From Chloroflexota bacterium (lineage in GTDB: Bacteria > Chloroflexota > Dehalococcoidia > Lucifugimonadales > UBA3495), in NCBI GenBank assembly GCA_028875055.1, contig JAPPGG010000001.1, forward strand, positions 1 through 51,489: 51,489 nucleotides of DNA, read 5' to 3'. Made by a program: the position numbers and the translations under genes. Positions within the stretch are counted from its first letter, which is position 1; every line of letters begins with the position of its first letter. Shown piece after piece: positions 51,162-51,489 of the stretch. The notes beneath the pieces were generated by a model. That model did not search any database and had not been told where the DNA came from. It saw only the letters and a program-made list of their open reading frames with translations.

Positions 51162-51489
51162 AGCTGCTACTTCCCTCCTGTCAAGATTTGGTACGGGCTA
51201 AGGCCCCAAAACTTAACACTTCCACCCCTCCCCGGGCCCAAAGGAAACCCGGCCACACTCCCGGATTGAGGACCTCGCCTGGCAAATTGACGAGCAATCC
51301 GGACTCAAACGTGCTGTACGTTTATGTTATCTTAATGTGACTATTCTGCAGGGCGCTGAACGCCCGCTCATTCAAAAAAACCATAAATAGTTTAGCATAG
51401 AACTGGTCGGGGAGTTAAATGTCAAGCTCTTTTTGGGTGTCCGTCAGAAAATTGGGGACTATTTGGGGCGGCTAATGGGTGCCCGACGC
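51162..51489. other. window edge, possible insertion-sequence end
   Basis: No gene is supported. A GGGCG/CGCCC hairpin (51351-51365) is present. The last 70 bases contain TCTTTTTGGGTGTCCGTC and AAAATTGGGGACTATTTGGG, which look like the ends of some bacterial insertion sequences. No transposase is in the window, so this is only a hint. Confidence 0.25.

Overview
This window looks like a chromosomal piece of an uncultured, GC-rich Chloroflexota, most like the SAR202 / Dehalococcoidia-related marine and soil lineages. That is an inference from gene content, not from a marker phylogeny. The signs are three luciferase-like flavin monooxygenases, a GMC oxidoreductase, an alpha-hydroxy-acid oxidase, amidohydrolase and M20 enzymes, VOC proteins, Pro/Thr-rich lipoproteins with 'PTPTPT' linkers, a Val/Glu-repeat solute-binding lipoprotein, and a cytosolic DUF1800/DUF1501 pair. 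No rRNA, tRNA, CRISPR array or intact transposase was seen.

Layout. 1-750: gene-poor, with dispersed repeats. 751-7565: a VOC protein, TypA/BipA GTPase (-), an SDR lacking its catalytic residues, and a 1011-residue zinc-ribbon DUF2339 membrane protein (-). 7697-12824 (-): a metal locus reading fur/zur > znuA > znuC > znuB > His-rich MFS transporter, with a perfect inverted repeat before fur as the likely operator. 13235-18729: GMC oxidoreductase (-), a three-gene operon LLM monooxygenase - alpha/beta hydrolase - LLM monooxygenase, and a second hydrolase (-) with a Cys nucleophile. 18822-22398: promoter, TPP riboswitch, intrinsic terminator, a ThiV-like sodium/solute symporter and thiC, which together form a thiamine-pyrimidine unit. 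22452-23777: an insert-like pair (PD-(D/E)XK-like protein and retropepsin-like protein) bounded by repeat sequence. 23797-28408: Gfo/Idh/MocA dehydrogenase, a small membrane protein, an MBL-fold hydrolase (-) and a ThDP enzyme. 28494-32268 (-): a dipeptide-type ABC importer without ATPases.

32607-35380 (-): five small genes, namely an ABM-domain protein, a solo RAM domain, a USP-CNB fusion, a ribosome hibernation factor and a receiver-like protein. Several have lost the residues that define ligand binding or phosphorylation. 36276-41857: alpha-hydroxy-acid oxidase, LLM monooxygenase (-), M20 hydrolase (-), two VOC proteins and an unknown. 42048-44382 (-): a TIG-like lipoprotein and an ACMSD-type amidohydrolase. 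44557-48560: a promoter-to-terminator operon of DUF1800, DUF1501 and an NHL beta-propeller, none with an export signal. 48571-51161: an AAC(2')-like GNAT protein and a 672-residue protein of unknown function (-). The last 70 bases may be the edge of an insertion sequence.

Best candidates for something undescribed are the nuclease-like/protease-like pair at 22566-23751, the cytosolic DUF1800-DUF1501-NHL operon, the set of degenerate stress-signalling proteins at 33018-35380, and the His-rich MFS transporter joined to the zinc-uptake locus.
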